A stretch of 21,767 nucleotides of DNA from Geoglobus sp. (GCA_015523645.1 WAJY01000037.1:1-21767); one strand, 5' to 3'; shown: positions 1-8,228, counted from the first letter of the stretch. A program made the numbers and translations. The notes: generated by a model not told the origin, from the letters alone.

Positions 1-37
1 CTCTAAGAGGATATTAAACAAAATATGAGGTGTTACC

Positions 38-1675
38 ATGGTTTACGAAAAAGGAGAGGATGTAGAAATCCAGATTCCTGAGAGGATGAACATCGCTGAG
101 ATTCTCATTGATGAGAACGTTAGAAAAGGCAGAGGAGAGAAGGTGGCTGTTAGATGTTGTGGTGATGCATCTCTTGGCATCGATAAATCGGAGATTACGT
201 ATCATGAGCTCATGTTGAAAACAAATTCAGCAGGAAACTCATTCAGAAAAGTCGGGCTAGGTGTTGATGACAGAATTTTGATGATTGCCTTGGATACCCC
301 AGAGTTTCTCTATGCATTTTTTGGAGCAATCAAGATAGGTGCTGTGCCTGTACCTGTCAACACAATGCTGTCATCTGATGAGTATCTGTATTATCTCAAT
401 GATTCAAGAGCCAAAGCCGTGGTCATTCATGCAAATTTAACAGAAAAGATATCTCCGATTCTGGATAGGGCTAAATTTCTTAAGCATGTTATTGTCATAG
501 AGACAGAAAAATTTTCGGCAAGCAAGGATCAGCTTTCGATGCAGAGCTTGATGGATGACTCATCCGAAGAGCTTGAACCATTAAAGCTGAGCAAGGATGC
601 GATGGCATTCTGGCTTTACAGCTCTGGAACGACCGGATTGCCCAAGGGTGTTGTTCACTTGCAGCATGACATGCTTTACAGTGCCGATACCTATTACAGG
701 CATGTGCTAAATGTTTCTGAAAGGGATGTTTGTTATTCTGTGAGCAAGCTCTTCTTTGCTTACGGTCTCGGAAACTCCACATATGGAGCATTCAGATTCG
801 GTGCAGAGTCTGTGCTTGATCCAGGAGTTCCAGATCCCGAAAAATCATTCAGGATAATAGAGGATTACAGGGTTTCGATTCTCTTCACAGTTCCAGCCTT
901 CTACAACAGGATGCTTGGAGTTGAGAATGCTGAAGAAAAATTCGACACCTCATCTCTCAGAGTTTGCGTGAATGCGGGCGAAGCTCTACCGGCAGTAACG
1001 TATCAGAAATGGAAGGAAAGATTCGGGGTTGATATCCTCGATGGTATCGGGACAACAGAATTGACGCATATTTTCATATCCAACAGACCTGGGAGAATAA
1101 AGCCAGGAAGCTCAGGAGTTCCTGTTCCGGGTTATGAGCTCAGACTTGTTGATGAGGATGGCAAGGATGTTCCAGTTGGCAAGCCCGGAAAGCTGCTTGT
1201 TAAAGGAGACTCAATTGCTGCATTTTACTGGGAGAAGCATGAGAAGACAAAGAAGACATTTCTTGGAGAGTGGTTTGATACAGGAGACATGTACATAAGG
1301 GATGAAGATGGATTTTGGACGCATGTGGGCAGAGCGGATGATCTGATAAGGACAAGGGGTTTGTGGGTCTCGCCTGTGGAGGTTGAGTCTGCACTGCTGA
1401 AGCATCCTGCTGTCGAGCTTTGTGCTGTAGTTCAAGGATATGATGAAAACAGGGTTGGAATAGTGAAGGCTTTTGTTGTTCTTGCTCAAGGCTTTTCCCC
1501 TTCAAAGGAGCTTGAGGATGATCTCAAAAACTTTTTGAGAGAGGCTGGACTCAAGGGATACAAGATTCCTGAAAGCTTTGAGTTCGTTTCAGAACTTCCG
1601 ATGACTGCGACAGGAAAAATTCAGAGGTATAAGCTGAGATTGCTTGAAAGGGAAAGGGCTTTTGGAAGCAAATAG
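38..1675 (+). CDS. Benzoate-CoA ligase family (AMP-forming aryl-CoA synthetase)
   Basis: This 545-residue enzyme belongs to the ANL adenylating superfamily and would activate an aromatic acid with ATP and CoA to give the acyl-CoA, AMP and PPi in the cytoplasm. Visible motifs are the P-loop-like YSSGTTGLPKG (residues 194-204), DGIGTTE (335-341), WFDTGD (412-417), the hinge region GRADDLIRTRG (431-441) and the C-terminal PMTATGKIQR with the catalytic Lys527. The stretches SVSKLFFAYGLGN (about 234-246) and HIFISNRPG (344-352) are typical of the benzoate-CoA ligase branch rather than of acetyl- or fatty-acyl-CoA synthetases. The length is normal. The ATG start has a good Shine-Dalgarno site, GAGGTG at 27-32, five bases upstream, so it may be part of an operon beginning outside the window. 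Family confidence is high; benzoate as the actual substrate is an inference. Confidence 0.88.
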   Translation: MVYEKGEDVEIQIPERMNIAEILIDENVRKGRGEKVAVRCCGDASLGIDKSEITYHELMLKTNSAGNSFRKVGLGVDDRILMIALDTPEFLYAFFGAIKIGAVPVPVNTMLSSDEYLYYLNDSRAKAVVIHANLTEKISPILDRAKFLKHVIVIETEKFSASKDQLSMQSLMDDSSEELEPLKLSKDAMAFWLYSSGTTGLPKGVVHLQHDMLYSADTYYRHVLNVSERDVCYSVSKLFFAYGLGNSTYGAFRFGAESVLDPGVPDPEKSFRIIEDYRVSILFTVPAFYNRMLGVENAEEKFDTSSLRVCVNAGEALPAVTYQKWKERFGVDILDGIGTTELTHIFISNRPGRIKPGSSGVPVPGYELRLVDEDGKDVPVGKPGKLLVKGDSIAAFYWEKHEKTKKTFLGEWFDTGDMYIRDEDGFWTHVGRADDLIRTRGLWVSPVEVESALLKHPAVELCAVVQGYDENRVGIVKAFVVLAQGFSPSKELEDDLKNFLREAGLKGYKIPESFEFVSELPMTATGKIQRYKLRLLERERAFGSK

Positions 1676-1814
1676 GATAACAGCCTTCTGTGTGATGAAT
1701 ACTAAGATTACCCAATCCTGTCTACCTGCAGACAACACTCTTGAAAACAACTAGATTTCAGTTGAGATTTGTGCTGACTTTAGATTACCAAAGCTTTTCT
1801 ACATGCCCAGATAA

Positions 1815-1824
1815 ACTTTTATAT
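1815..1824 (+). promoter_or_regulatory. TATA element of the gene at 1845
   Basis: The A/T tract CTTTTATATT is centred about 25 bases before the GTG at 1845. No Shine-Dalgarno sequence lies before that codon, so a leaderless transcript beginning at or next to the GTG fits. The rest of the gap from 1676 to 1844 holds only a pair of AGATTACC repeats (1705-1712 and 1782-1789) and no recognisable RNA. Confidence 0.5.
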
Positions 1825-1844
1825 TATCCTGAACATTTTTTAGC

Positions 1845-2885
1845 GTGTATTATTCCGTGTTCCATTCAGAAGATATAGAAAAAATTCTGAAGAGCATGGA
1901 ATCTCTGAAAAGCTCTTTTAAGAAGTTTCCATACACTGAAACACTTGGAGAATCGGATGGGGTTGTTGTTCTTAGATACAAGAACCTTGTGATAGTTGCA
2001 AGTGAGGAATTAATGGTTGTTGATGCTGAGGTAATAGAGAGGTTTGAGGTTAAATTTGAGGAGATTGGAGATCAGGGAAAGAAGTTCAAATACGGATGTT
2101 ATTCTGCCGAGGATGTCTTGAGGATTGAGGGAGATGTGGATGAATCCTTTCTTTATGGTGTTCTGCCAGCTTTACTGTCTGAGATTGCCATAGCAAGAGT
2201 TCTTGCTAGAGATGCTTTTTTAAGAGCAGAACACCTTTCAAAGGAGGAAACAAAGATCATAAAAGAAACCATGAAGATCCTGGAAAAGGCGAAGCTCAAG
2301 AATGTCGGACTGCTTGAAGAGCTTGCGATGAACGTCTCTCATCTAAAAGCTCCACTATTCACAGCTTACATGAGCTTCAAGGATGAGGTCGAGGAGATTA
2401 GCTCATCGCTAATAAGAGCGAAGATGATTTCCAAGGAAATGGGGGATTTTCTGCAAGAATGGATATCGACCATTGAATTTGAGGTTGAAAACCTCAGACA
2501 CTTTGAATCGAGCTTTAATCAAACCTTAATGGCTGTAAATGATGCACTGCAAGTTGTGCATTTAACCCTAGAGATGTTCCAAAGAAAGGAATATCTTGAG
2601 CTTGAAAAAAGAACATCCAACTTGCAGGCTGCTGCAGCCGTCATTGAATTCGTTGCAGTCTTTTACTATACTCTAAAAATTTGGCAGGTGTTTCTTCCCA
2701 TTGAAAATCTGCCATCCTCCCTTGCATTCTCGCTTCTTGCAGCTTTTACCGCTCTTATTGTATATCTCACAGATGCTATTGGCGAATTTCTCAGCAGGAA
2801 AAAGCTTGGAAAGAAACTCCCAATCCTGCTCGTCTCTCTGGCAGTAATTGTAACTTTAATGGCTTTTCTACCTCTTATTTTTTGA
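1845..2885 (+). CDS. Unknown membrane protein with coiled-coil region and C-terminal membrane anchor
   Basis: I do not recognise this 346-residue protein. The first 125 residues look like a soluble mixed alpha/beta domain. Residues about 126-260 are rich in Glu, Lys and Leu and probably form long helices or coiled coils. The end is hydrophobic: a possible helix at 261-280, a clear membrane segment at about 292-310, a short charged loop (EFLSRKKLGKK) and a second clear segment at about 325-346. The layout, a soluble helical body with a C-terminal membrane hairpin, recalls DUF155/RMD1-like and CorA-like proteins, but I see no signature of either. The GTG start is chosen because a TATA element lies about 25 bases upstream. 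The last 11 bases overlap the convergent ferritin-like gene. Confidence 0.7.
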   Translation: MYYSVFHSEDIEKILKSMESLKSSFKKFPYTETLGESDGVVVLRYKNLVIVASEELMVVDAEVIERFEVKFEEIGDQGKKFKYGCYSAEDVLRIEGDVDESFLYGVLPALLSEIAIARVLARDAFLRAEHLSKEETKIIKETMKILEKAKLKNVGLLEELAMNVSHLKAPLFTAYMSFKDEVEEISSSLIRAKMISKEMGDFLQEWISTIEFEVENLRHFESSFNQTLMAVNDALQVVHLTLEMFQRKEYLELEKRTSNLQAAAAVIEFVAVFYYTLKIWQVFLPIENLPSSLAFSLLAAFTALIVYLTDAIGEFLSRKKLGKKLPILLVSLAVIVTLMAFLPLIF

Positions 2886-3066
2886 GCAATCTAATTGCCT
2901 TGAGTCTGCTTGTTATCAAATTTATATGTTCCTTTTCCTGTGAGATCAAAAAGCTAAGCAAGTCACTGGTTTCTGGATCTGATGTCGAGGATTTCAGCTC
3001 GTTGTATACCTTTATCGCATCTTTTTCCATTTCAAGAGCCTTTTTCAGTATCTCCTCAAGATCCAT
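2875..3066 (-). CDS. Two-helix ferritin-like / half-rubrerythrin protein (63 aa)
   Basis: The protein has two predicted amphipathic helices joined by a short turn (SSTSDPETSD). Helix 1 carries Glu14 and Tyr21; helix 2 carries an E-x-x-H motif at Glu44 and His47. This is half of a rubrerythrin or ferritin four-helix bundle, so a dimer would be needed to build a di-iron site. The spacing of Glu14, Tyr21, Glu44 and His47 matches my recollection of the metal site of encapsulated ferritins (Glu32, Tyr39, Glu62, His65 in the Rhodospirillum rubrum protein), but I see neither encapsulin nor a clear targeting peptide here. It lies 30 bases downstream of iscU on the same strand. A TTTATTTTTC tract (3085-3094, minus strand) about 24 bases before the ATG may be its own promoter. 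Iron binding is inferred. Confidence 0.68.
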   Translation of the reverse strand: MDLEEILKKALEMEKDAIKVYNELKSSTSDPETSDLLSFLISQEKEHINLITSRLKAIRLLKK

Positions 3067-3096
3067 AAAATTACCCGAGAGCTTGAAAAATAAAGG

Positions 3097-3555
3097 TTAT
3101 GCCTCGCAAACCTCTCCATGTTCCTCATGCTCCTCTTCTGCAAGCTTGTCAAGTCCAAGCCTCTTCAAATCCTCCTCTCTTCCCCGCTTTTTCAGATAAT
3201 CGGCTATCGCTCTCTTAAGGGCATCTGAGGCTAGATTTGAACAATGCATTTTCTGTGGTGGAAGACCACCAAGAGCATCTGCAACTGTCTGCTTTGTTAT
3301 CTTCAAAGCCTCTTCAAGGGTTTTTCCTTTTGCAAGTTCTGTTGCCATGCTGCTTGTTGCTATTGCAGCTCCACAGCCGAAAGTCTGGAATTTTATGTCC
3401 TCAATTCTGTCGTCCTTGACCTTTATGTACATGGTCATTAAATCACCGCATACAGGATTGCCAACTGTGCCAACACCGTCTGCATCCTCAATAACACCAA
3501 CGTTTCTTGGATTTCTGAAATGCTCAAAAACCTTCTCACTATACACTTCATTCAC
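3097..3555 (-). CDS. iscU: IscU/NifU-type Fe-S cluster scaffold
   Basis: This 152-residue protein has the IscU fold signature: Cys36 in GNPVCGD (with Asp38), Cys61 in [11 protein letters not shown], and His104-Cys105 in the KMHCSNLA segment. These residues hold the nascent [2Fe-2S] cluster. It works with the desulfurase homologue encoded just upstream. The reading frames overlap by 8 bases and belong to the tusA-iscS-iscU operon. Compared with bacterial IscU of about 128 residues it has a C-terminal extension (about 126-152) that is acidic and contains two His and Cys150, ending [12 protein letters not shown], which may bind metal. The gene order iscS-iscU and the sequence character match A. 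fulgidus. Confidence 0.93.
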   Translation of the reverse strand: MNEVYSEKVFEHFRNPRNVGVIEDADGVGTVGNPVCGDLMTMYIKVKDDRIEDIKFQTFGCGAAIATSSMATELAKGKTLEEALKITKQTVADALGGLPPQKMHCSNLASDALKRAIADYLKKRGREEDLKRLGLDKLAEEEHEEHGEVCEA

Positions 3556-4705
3556 CTCCCTTTTTCTTTTTCACATAAAGAGGAGACATCATTCTGAGCC
3601 TCTCAACAATTGGTGGAAGCTTTTCAAGAACGTAATCGATATCTTGCTGGCTGCTCCATCTTCCAAGGCTGAAAACAACGCTTCCATGAGCTTCTTCATG
3701 TTTCAGTCCAATAGCCATCAGAACGTGAGATGGCTGGAGTGTTTTAGACGTGCATGCTGATCCTGTTGATGCCTGTATGTTTTCCATGTCCATGCTAAGA
3801 AGTATCGATTCTCCTTCTATGTAGCTGAACCTCACGCTGGCATTGTTTGGCAATCTTTCAGTTGGATGTCCATTGAGGTAGGTTTCCTCAATTTTCAGCA
3901 ACCCATTTAAAAGCCTGTCTCTAAGCTTTTCCATTCTTTCTGACTCATCTTTCCACTCTCTCTTTGTTATCTCGCTCGCCTTCCCAAATCCTGCTATTCC
4001 AGCAACGTTCTCTGTTCCTCCCCTGAGTCCGTTTTCTTGACCTCCTCCAATTATTATCGGGTTTACCCTAACTCCACTTCTTATGTAAAGCCCCCCAACA
4101 CCTCTCGGACCATATATGTCGTTTGATGAGATTGTAAGCAAGTCAACACCCATCTTCTCCACATCAACCTCGATCTTTCCCAGGCTTGCTGTTGCATCAA
4201 CGTGTAAAGCGCATTCAACAACCTCCCTGATCTCCTGAATGTTCTGGATTGTGCCAATTTCAGGATTGGCATGCTGAATCGATACAAGGATCGTATCCTT
4301 TTTGATAAGTTTTTCAAGCTCGTCAATTTTGAGCTTACCATGTCTGTCAACAGGTGCATAGCTAACATCAAAACCATTCTTTTGAAGGAATTTTGCAGAA
4401 TTAATGACCGAAATGTGCTCAATTGCACTGACAACTATGTGATTGCCCTTCCTTTTGTTCCTCATAGCATATCCAATTATTGCCAGGTTGTTTGATTCTG
4501 TCGCACCACTCGTAAAAACTATCTCCGATGGGCTGGCATTTATCAACTCAGCAACCTTGCTTCGAGCATCATCTATAATCTTTCTGGCTTCAAATCCCTT
4601 TGAGTGAACCGATGATGGATTACCGGGATGTTCAAAGTATTTCAGCATTTCATCAATAACCCTCCTGTCAACAGGGCATCCAGCAACGTAATCTAGGTAA
4701 ACCAC
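3548..4705 (-). CDS. iscS: Cysteine desulfurase homologue (IscS/NifS) lacking the PLP lysine
   Basis: This 385-residue fold-type I aminotransferase-like protein would normally take sulfur from cysteine as a persulfide on its mobile cysteine and pass it to IscU. The active-site loop is intact ([13 protein letters not shown], Cys318), as are the PLP-contact segments TSGATESNN (65-73), AIEH (93-96) and HVDA (168-171). The lysine that should form the Schiff base is missing: the usual S-H-K-I-Y-G-P reads S-N-D-I-Y-G-P, so position 196 is Asp and the preceding His is Asn. The Gln after HVDAT is Ala173. A. fulgidus IscS has the same Lys-to-Asp change (Asp199), where it still supports cluster transfer to IscU. 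Classical desulfurase activity is therefore doubtful; it may hold sulfide-derived sulfur and supply a ligand to IscU. It follows tusA after 4 bases. Confidence 0.92.
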   Translation of the reverse strand: MVYLDYVAGCPVDRRVIDEMLKYFEHPGNPSSVHSKGFEARKIIDDARSKVAELINASPSEIVFTSGATESNNLAIIGYAMRNKRKGNHIVVSAIEHISVINSAKFLQKNGFDVSYAPVDRHGKLKIDELEKLIKKDTILVSIQHANPEIGTIQNIQEIREVVECALHVDATASLGKIEVDVEKMGVDLLTISSNDIYGPRGVGGLYIRSGVRVNPIIIGGGQENGLRGGTENVAGIAGFGKASEITKREWKDESERMEKLRDRLLNGLLKIEETYLNGHPTERLPNNASVRFSYIEGESILLSMDMENIQASTGSACTSKTLQPSHVLMAIGLKHEEAHGSVVFSLGRWSSQQDIDYVLEKLPPIVERLRMMSPLYVKKKKGGE

Positions 4706-4709
4706 AGTA

Positions 4710-4940
4710 TCACCCCTTCTTTACTCTAATCACATAAACTCCATCGACTTCTTCGACACTTATAATTTTGTGTCCGTTTCTTTCAGCCCATTCAGGGATG
4801 TCTTTCTTTGCTGTTGGATCATCAGCCAGGATTTCCACTATATCTCCACTCTCAACCTCATCAATAGCCTTTCTTGTCATGAAAAGAGGCATGGGGCAGA
4901 ACATGCCAATGCAGTCTACTGACTTCTTAACACTCATCAT
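4710..4940 (-). CDS. tusA: TusA/SirA-family sulfur carrier (CPMP type)
   Basis: This 76-residue protein has the TusA beta-alpha-beta pattern with the persulfide-carrying Cys15 in F-C-P-M-P, followed by [20 protein letters not shown] and the DDP-x(3)[12 protein letters not shown] segment usual for the family. Cys10 is an additional cysteine just before the motif. TusA proteins pass sulfane sulfur between a donor and an acceptor such as IscS or a sulfurtransferase. It is the first gene of the tusA-iscS-iscU operon, so its partner is probably the lysine-less IscS next to it. Two adjacent ATG codons (at 4940 and 4937) are both possible starts; a TATA element lies about 24 bases upstream, with a palindromic operator in between, suggesting a leaderless message. 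Confidence 0.9.
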   Translation of the reverse strand: MMSVKKSVDCIGMFCPMPLFMTRKAIDEVESGDIVEILADDPTAKKDIPEWAERNGHKIISVEEVDGVYVIRVKKG

Positions 4941-4946
4941 GGAATT

Positions 4947-4968
4947 TTAACACCGTTAACTATATATC
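4947..4968 (-). promoter_or_regulatory. tusA-iscS-iscU promoter with TTAAC-N3-GTTAA operator
   Basis: A TATA element (ATATATAG on the minus strand, about 4960-4968) is followed by a perfect inverted repeat TTAAC-GGT-GTTAA at 4947-4959, which ends seven bases before the ATG at 4940. The operator therefore lies between TATA and the start codon, where a bound protein would block RNA polymerase. The same palindrome is found in the promoters of sepCysS and the sirohaem reductase. Confidence 0.75.
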
Positions 4969-4994
4969 CGTTTTGCTCTTATGAAAACTTCGTC

Positions 4995-6122
4995 CTAACC
5001 AAATTCAAGAACTTCTGAGTTCTCAACCGCTTCGCTTTCCTTTAAATTACAGTTTCTCTCCATTTCCTCCACAACCTCAGTTTTTGCCGAGGTTACAGGA
5101 TGTCTCGAAACTAGGAGAGAGCAGCAATCCTCATAGGGCAGAATTGAGATCTCGTAGCTACCTATTTTTTTTGCAATGCTGATTATCTCTTCCTTATCAA
5201 GACCTATTAATGGAGGGAGAACAGGTAGAGATGAGGCTCTGTAAATAACGCCCAGATTGTCTAGAGTCTGGGATGCTACCTGACCAAGCGAATCTCCAGT
5301 GAGTATTGCCTTAGCTCTTTCTTTTTCAGCTATCAGATTTGCCATTCTCATCATACTTCTCCTGTAAATTACCATTCTGTATTCTGATGGAATGCACCTT
5401 ATTATCTCCGCCTGTACTTTCTCAAATGGCACCATGTACAACCTTAGTCTGTGAAATTCTGAGAGAAGCTCTGCAAGCCTGTGTATCTTCACTCTCACAG
5501 CTTGAGAATGGATCGTTGAATTGAAGAAGTGAACAAGTATTACCTCAGCTCCTCTCTTCATAGCCAGAAACGCTGATACAGGGCTATCTATCCCACCTGA
5601 GATGAGAGACACAACTTTTCCCGAGACTCCCACTGGCAGTCCGCCAATGCCTTCTATTCTCTCCTTGTAAATGTAGGCATTTCTATTAGTAATTTCGATG
5701 AAAATGGTTGTATCCGGATTTTTCAGGCTTACTTTAATCCCTTTCTCCTTTGCTATCCTCTCTCCAACAATTCTGTTTATCTCCATTGAATTGAGAGGAA
5801 AGCTCTTATCACTCCTCTTTGTCTCAACTCTAAATGTGCCATGACTCGGTGACAGCTCCAAGGCTGTTTCTGCTATATCTTCAATCTCAGCATTGCATCT
5901 AACAGCTTTTGCAGAATACCTTATTCCGGGAGTCTTTTGCAGTATCCTTTTAATTTCATCCCTGTCACTTTCTATCACTATTCTGCTATCATCCTTGGTT
6001 ATTCTGCATCTTTCAAGCTTTTTTATCTTGTATCTCAAATTGCTTATTAGCTTCTTCTCAAAATAAGCCCTGTTTTTACCCTTCAACGCTATTTCTGAGT
6101 AATGAGCAAGATAAACCATCAT
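4995..6122 (-). CDS. thiI: tRNA 4-thiouridine synthase ThiI (no rhodanese domain)
   Basis: ThiI adenylates uridine 8 of tRNA and replaces its oxygen with sulfur. The protein has an N-terminal ferredoxin-like part, a THUMP RNA-binding domain (about 50-160) and a PP-loop ATPase domain with SGGIDSP at 175-181 and GDSLGQVASQT at 276-286. The C-terminal rhodanese domain of E. coli ThiI is missing. Cys333-Cys334 in PYEDCCSLLVSRHP lies where E. coli has the catalytic Cys344. The CXXC pair reported as essential in methanococcal ThiI is not visible at the expected site (MVIYRR, 250-255). The sulfur donor is therefore not obvious; TusA, IscS or the DUF169 protein are local candidates. The ATG overlaps the stop of the DUF169 gene (ATGA), showing translational coupling. 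Confidence 0.92.
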   Translation of the reverse strand: MMVYLAHYSEIALKGKNRAYFEKKLISNLRYKIKKLERCRITKDDSRIVIESDRDEIKRILQKTPGIRYSAKAVRCNAEIEDIAETALELSPSHGTFRVETKRSDKSFPLNSMEINRIVGERIAKEKGIKVSLKNPDTTIFIEITNRNAYIYKERIEGIGGLPVGVSGKVVSLISGGIDSPVSAFLAMKRGAEVILVHFFNSTIHSQAVRVKIHRLAELLSEFHRLRLYMVPFEKVQAEIIRCIPSEYRMVIYRRSMMRMANLIAEKERAKAILTGDSLGQVASQTLDNLGVIYRASSLPVLPPLIGLDKEEIISIAKKIGSYEISILPYEDCCSLLVSRHPVTSAKTEVVEEMERNCNLKESEAVENSEVLEFG

Positions 6123-7039
6123 TCCCTCTTACCAAGCCTCTTCAACCTTTTTGCTTCCTGCGTTATCTCCTCAACCTCCTTCAGAATCCAGTCTTCAAAA
6201 TCCCTTGACTTGTATTTCTTGAAAACATCGACATCTACAATCTTCGTTAGCTCAACCCAGTTCTCTCTTGGTATGGCTACATACTCTCCTCTGTAACTTT
6301 CTGCGACTCTTTCAGCCTCGCTCTCATCTCTAAACTTGACGGAAGTGAAAATGCCTACTGAATTGGAGTCTCCCTTGAATATGTAGAGCTTAACACTCTT
6401 TCCGTTAATAAATCCAATGAAATGGTCTGTTGCTTTATCAAACCCCATCCTCTCAAATTTTTCAATCATATCCCTTGGAAGATCATCCATAAGGCATCCG
6501 CAAAGAGCCTTGATTTCCTGTCTCTTTATTGCATCCTCAATTTTCCTGAATGTTTCATAAGGAAATCCTATAACTATTTCATCCTTCCTGTATCTTCCTA
6601 CTTCTCTCGCTCCAGGACACAAAAAGGATATGTTTGGCTTTCCACTCCTCTTAACAAATGCTGTAGCTTCACCACACACAGCATTTTCACCAGAAAACAT
6701 GGCATTCAGATCTTCTTCAAAAAGCCTTTTGTAAAACATGGCAATTCTCATAATCCTTTCAGGATTTGTAATAACAAGCACAACATCGCAGTCCTGTCCC
6801 TTGTATTCTTCAAGAACTATTGTCTTTGTCTCCTCTTCATCCTCCGTGATGAATCCCAGAGAAACGAGAGCTCCAGCACAGCTTAGATTGAATTCATTGA
6901 TCACTATTCTCTCTCCTTTCTCTGCCACTATTCTGACAGCTTCACAAAACCTGTATTCCCCGAAAGCTTCCTTTTCTTCATCCAAAAAGATAACCGCAAC
7001 TGGCTTCAGCTGAATCTCAAAATGTCTTCTGAAGCTCAA
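6119..7039 (-). CDS. DUF169 family protein (COG2043-like), function unknown
   Basis: The N-terminal pattern K-P-V-A-V-I-F, then F-C-E-A-V, N-L-S-C-A-G-A and LGF is characteristic of the DUF169 family of archaea and anaerobic bacteria, which has no established biochemical role. The 306-residue protein is cysteine-rich: Cys32, 54, 84, 122 (VCGE), 141 (LCPGAREVGRY), 180 and 182 (CGC). Several of these sit in conserved glycine-containing motifs, suggesting a metal, Fe-S or persulfide site. Residues from about 205 onward seem to be an added C-terminal region, since I recall most members being shorter. The gene is locked between sepCysS and thiI by 4-base overlaps on both sides, so it is probably made in step with two enzymes that put sulfur on tRNA. 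A sulfur-delivery role is my inference. Confidence 0.75.
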   Translation of the reverse strand: MSFRRHFEIQLKPVAVIFLDEEKEAFGEYRFCEAVRIVAEKGERIVINEFNLSCAGALVSLGFITEDEEETKTIVLEEYKGQDCDVVLVITNPERIMRIAMFYKRLFEEDLNAMFSGENAVCGEATAFVKRSGKPNISFLCPGAREVGRYRKDEIVIGFPYETFRKIEDAIKRQEIKALCGCLMDDLPRDMIEKFERMGFDKATDHFIGFINGKSVKLYIFKGDSNSVGIFTSVKFRDESEAERVAESYRGEYVAIPRENWVELTKIVDVDVFKKYKSRDFEDWILKEVEEITQEAKRLKRLGKRE

Positions 7040-8220
7040 TCCTCCACCTCCACACCATACTTTTCAGCTATATCCTTAAAAGCATTTGCAACCTTCTCAA
7101 CCTCTTCCCAGCTCAACCCGTACGTGTTAAGCTTGAAGTTTTTCGTCATGCCTGCCTGAACTCCAAATACTCCCCTCTTTTTTAGCTCATGATACAAGAA
7201 ATATCCCTTCTTCTTGTGCTTTTTTGCTATGCTGTGGAATGAGGGGGCTTCGAAGTGCATCAGGGTGTGATTCTTCGGTCTCTCTCCAATTAGCTGAACA
7301 CCCTCTATTTTCTCCATTTCCCTGACAAACCATCTTGCCTTCTCAACCTCCTCATCCCATCTCTTCACCCTCTCAACGACCCTTGGAAAAGATGCCATAA
7401 GCGTTATTATTGGCAAACCGTATACTGGAGAGCATCCAAACATGGCAATCTCTTTTTTTGTAAATGCCCTTCCGCTCCATTCTCCCCTAATCTTTGAAGT
7501 TTTGAAGGCTGAGTCAGCATGTTCATAGCTAGTTGCAAGTATTCCTATTGGAGCTGTTGCTGACCAGCTTTTGTGACCGCTGCATACCAAAAAGCTCGCC
7601 TTTAGACTCTTTCCATCCACCTCCATGATTCCTGAAGAGTAGGCTGTGTTTAAAACGAGTGGTATCTCGTAATCCTCGCAGATCCTTCCAACCTTTTCTG
7701 CATCAGCAAGATTGCCATATCTGTAATCAACATGCGTGAGCAAAGCCAAGTCCGGATATCTGCCTGTCTCTTCTTTTATTCTTTCGAAAGTACTTGCATA
7801 GTTATCTGGATCTATTTTAAAGTCAGGATAGCCAGAATTTGGAACCTCATAAACCCTCATGCTGTTTATTTCTGCAGATGTGTAGGATGTGTAGTGAGCA
7901 AGGGAATCAAGCACGATTATGCCATCCCTAAACGCCGACATGACAACGAACTTTGCATGTCTAGCTCCTGCAGTAAATCTCGCCGTGTCCATGCCGAGAA
8001 ATTCTGAAACGTCCTGTTTGAACTGCTCAATTGGAGGATTTTTGATCAGATCAACTCTCCCTTCCAAGCAAACATCGCAAACAGAATACCCATCAGCCCA
8101 ATCTAAAAGAACTTTTCTTGCCTCCTCTGTGAGTATACCACCTCTCTGAATTGGATGAACGTTTATGAGTCCCTCTGATATTCTTTTAAGATTGTTGGGG
8201 TGGTATCTGTTGAGATCCAT
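7036..8220 (-). CDS. pscS: O-phosphoseryl-tRNA(Cys):Cys-tRNA synthase (SepCysS)
   Basis: This PLP enzyme converts phosphoserine carried on tRNA-Cys into cysteine, the second step of tRNA-dependent cysteine synthesis after SepRS. The 394-residue sequence shows the family hallmarks: R-G-G-I-L-T-E-E-A near residues 26-34, the Cys48-x2-Cys51 pair (SVCDVCLEG), the PLP lysine 217 in C-S-G-H-K-S-W, and Cys263 in MFGCSPVYG. The three cysteines match those needed to carry persulfide or an Fe-S cluster in known SepCysS enzymes. It is first in an operon with DUF169 and thiI (4-base overlaps). SepRS is not in the window. The ATG lies about 30 bases after a TATA element, with no Shine-Dalgarno site and a palindromic operator in between. 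Confidence 0.94.
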   Translation of the reverse strand: MDLNRYHPNNLKRISEGLINVHPIQRGGILTEEARKVLLDWADGYSVCDVCLEGRVDLIKNPPIEQFKQDVSEFLGMDTARFTAGARHAKFVVMSAFRDGIIVLDSLAHYTSYTSAEINSMRVYEVPNSGYPDFKIDPDNYASTFERIKEETGRYPDLALLTHVDYRYGNLADAEKVGRICEDYEIPLVLNTAYSSGIMEVDGKSLKASFLVCSGHKSWSATAPIGILATSYEHADSAFKTSKIRGEWSGRAFTKKEIAMFGCSPVYGLPIITLMASFPRVVERVKRWDEEVEKARWFVREMEKIEGVQLIGERPKNHTLMHFEAPSFHSIAKKHKKKGYFLYHELKKRGVFGVQAGMTKNFKLNTYGLSWEEVEKVANAFKDIAEKYGVEVED

Positions 8221-8228
8221 CTTTGTTT

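Noticed and set aside
1692..1777. A possible C/D box sRNA: GTGATGA at 1692-1698 and CTGA at 1774-1777.
   Set aside because: The boxes are 86 bases apart, longer than usual for Archaea, there are no clear D' and C' boxes, and the flanks do not pair.
3347..3760. Open reading frame on the plus strand opposite iscU and iscS, and many similar long antisense frames elsewhere.
   Set aside because: They lie opposite well-identified genes, lack family motifs and start signals, and have low-complexity or implausible composition.
6390..6415. A further TTAAC...GTTAA pair inside the DUF169 gene.
   Set aside because: The arms are separated by about nine bases rather than three, and it lies within coding sequence.
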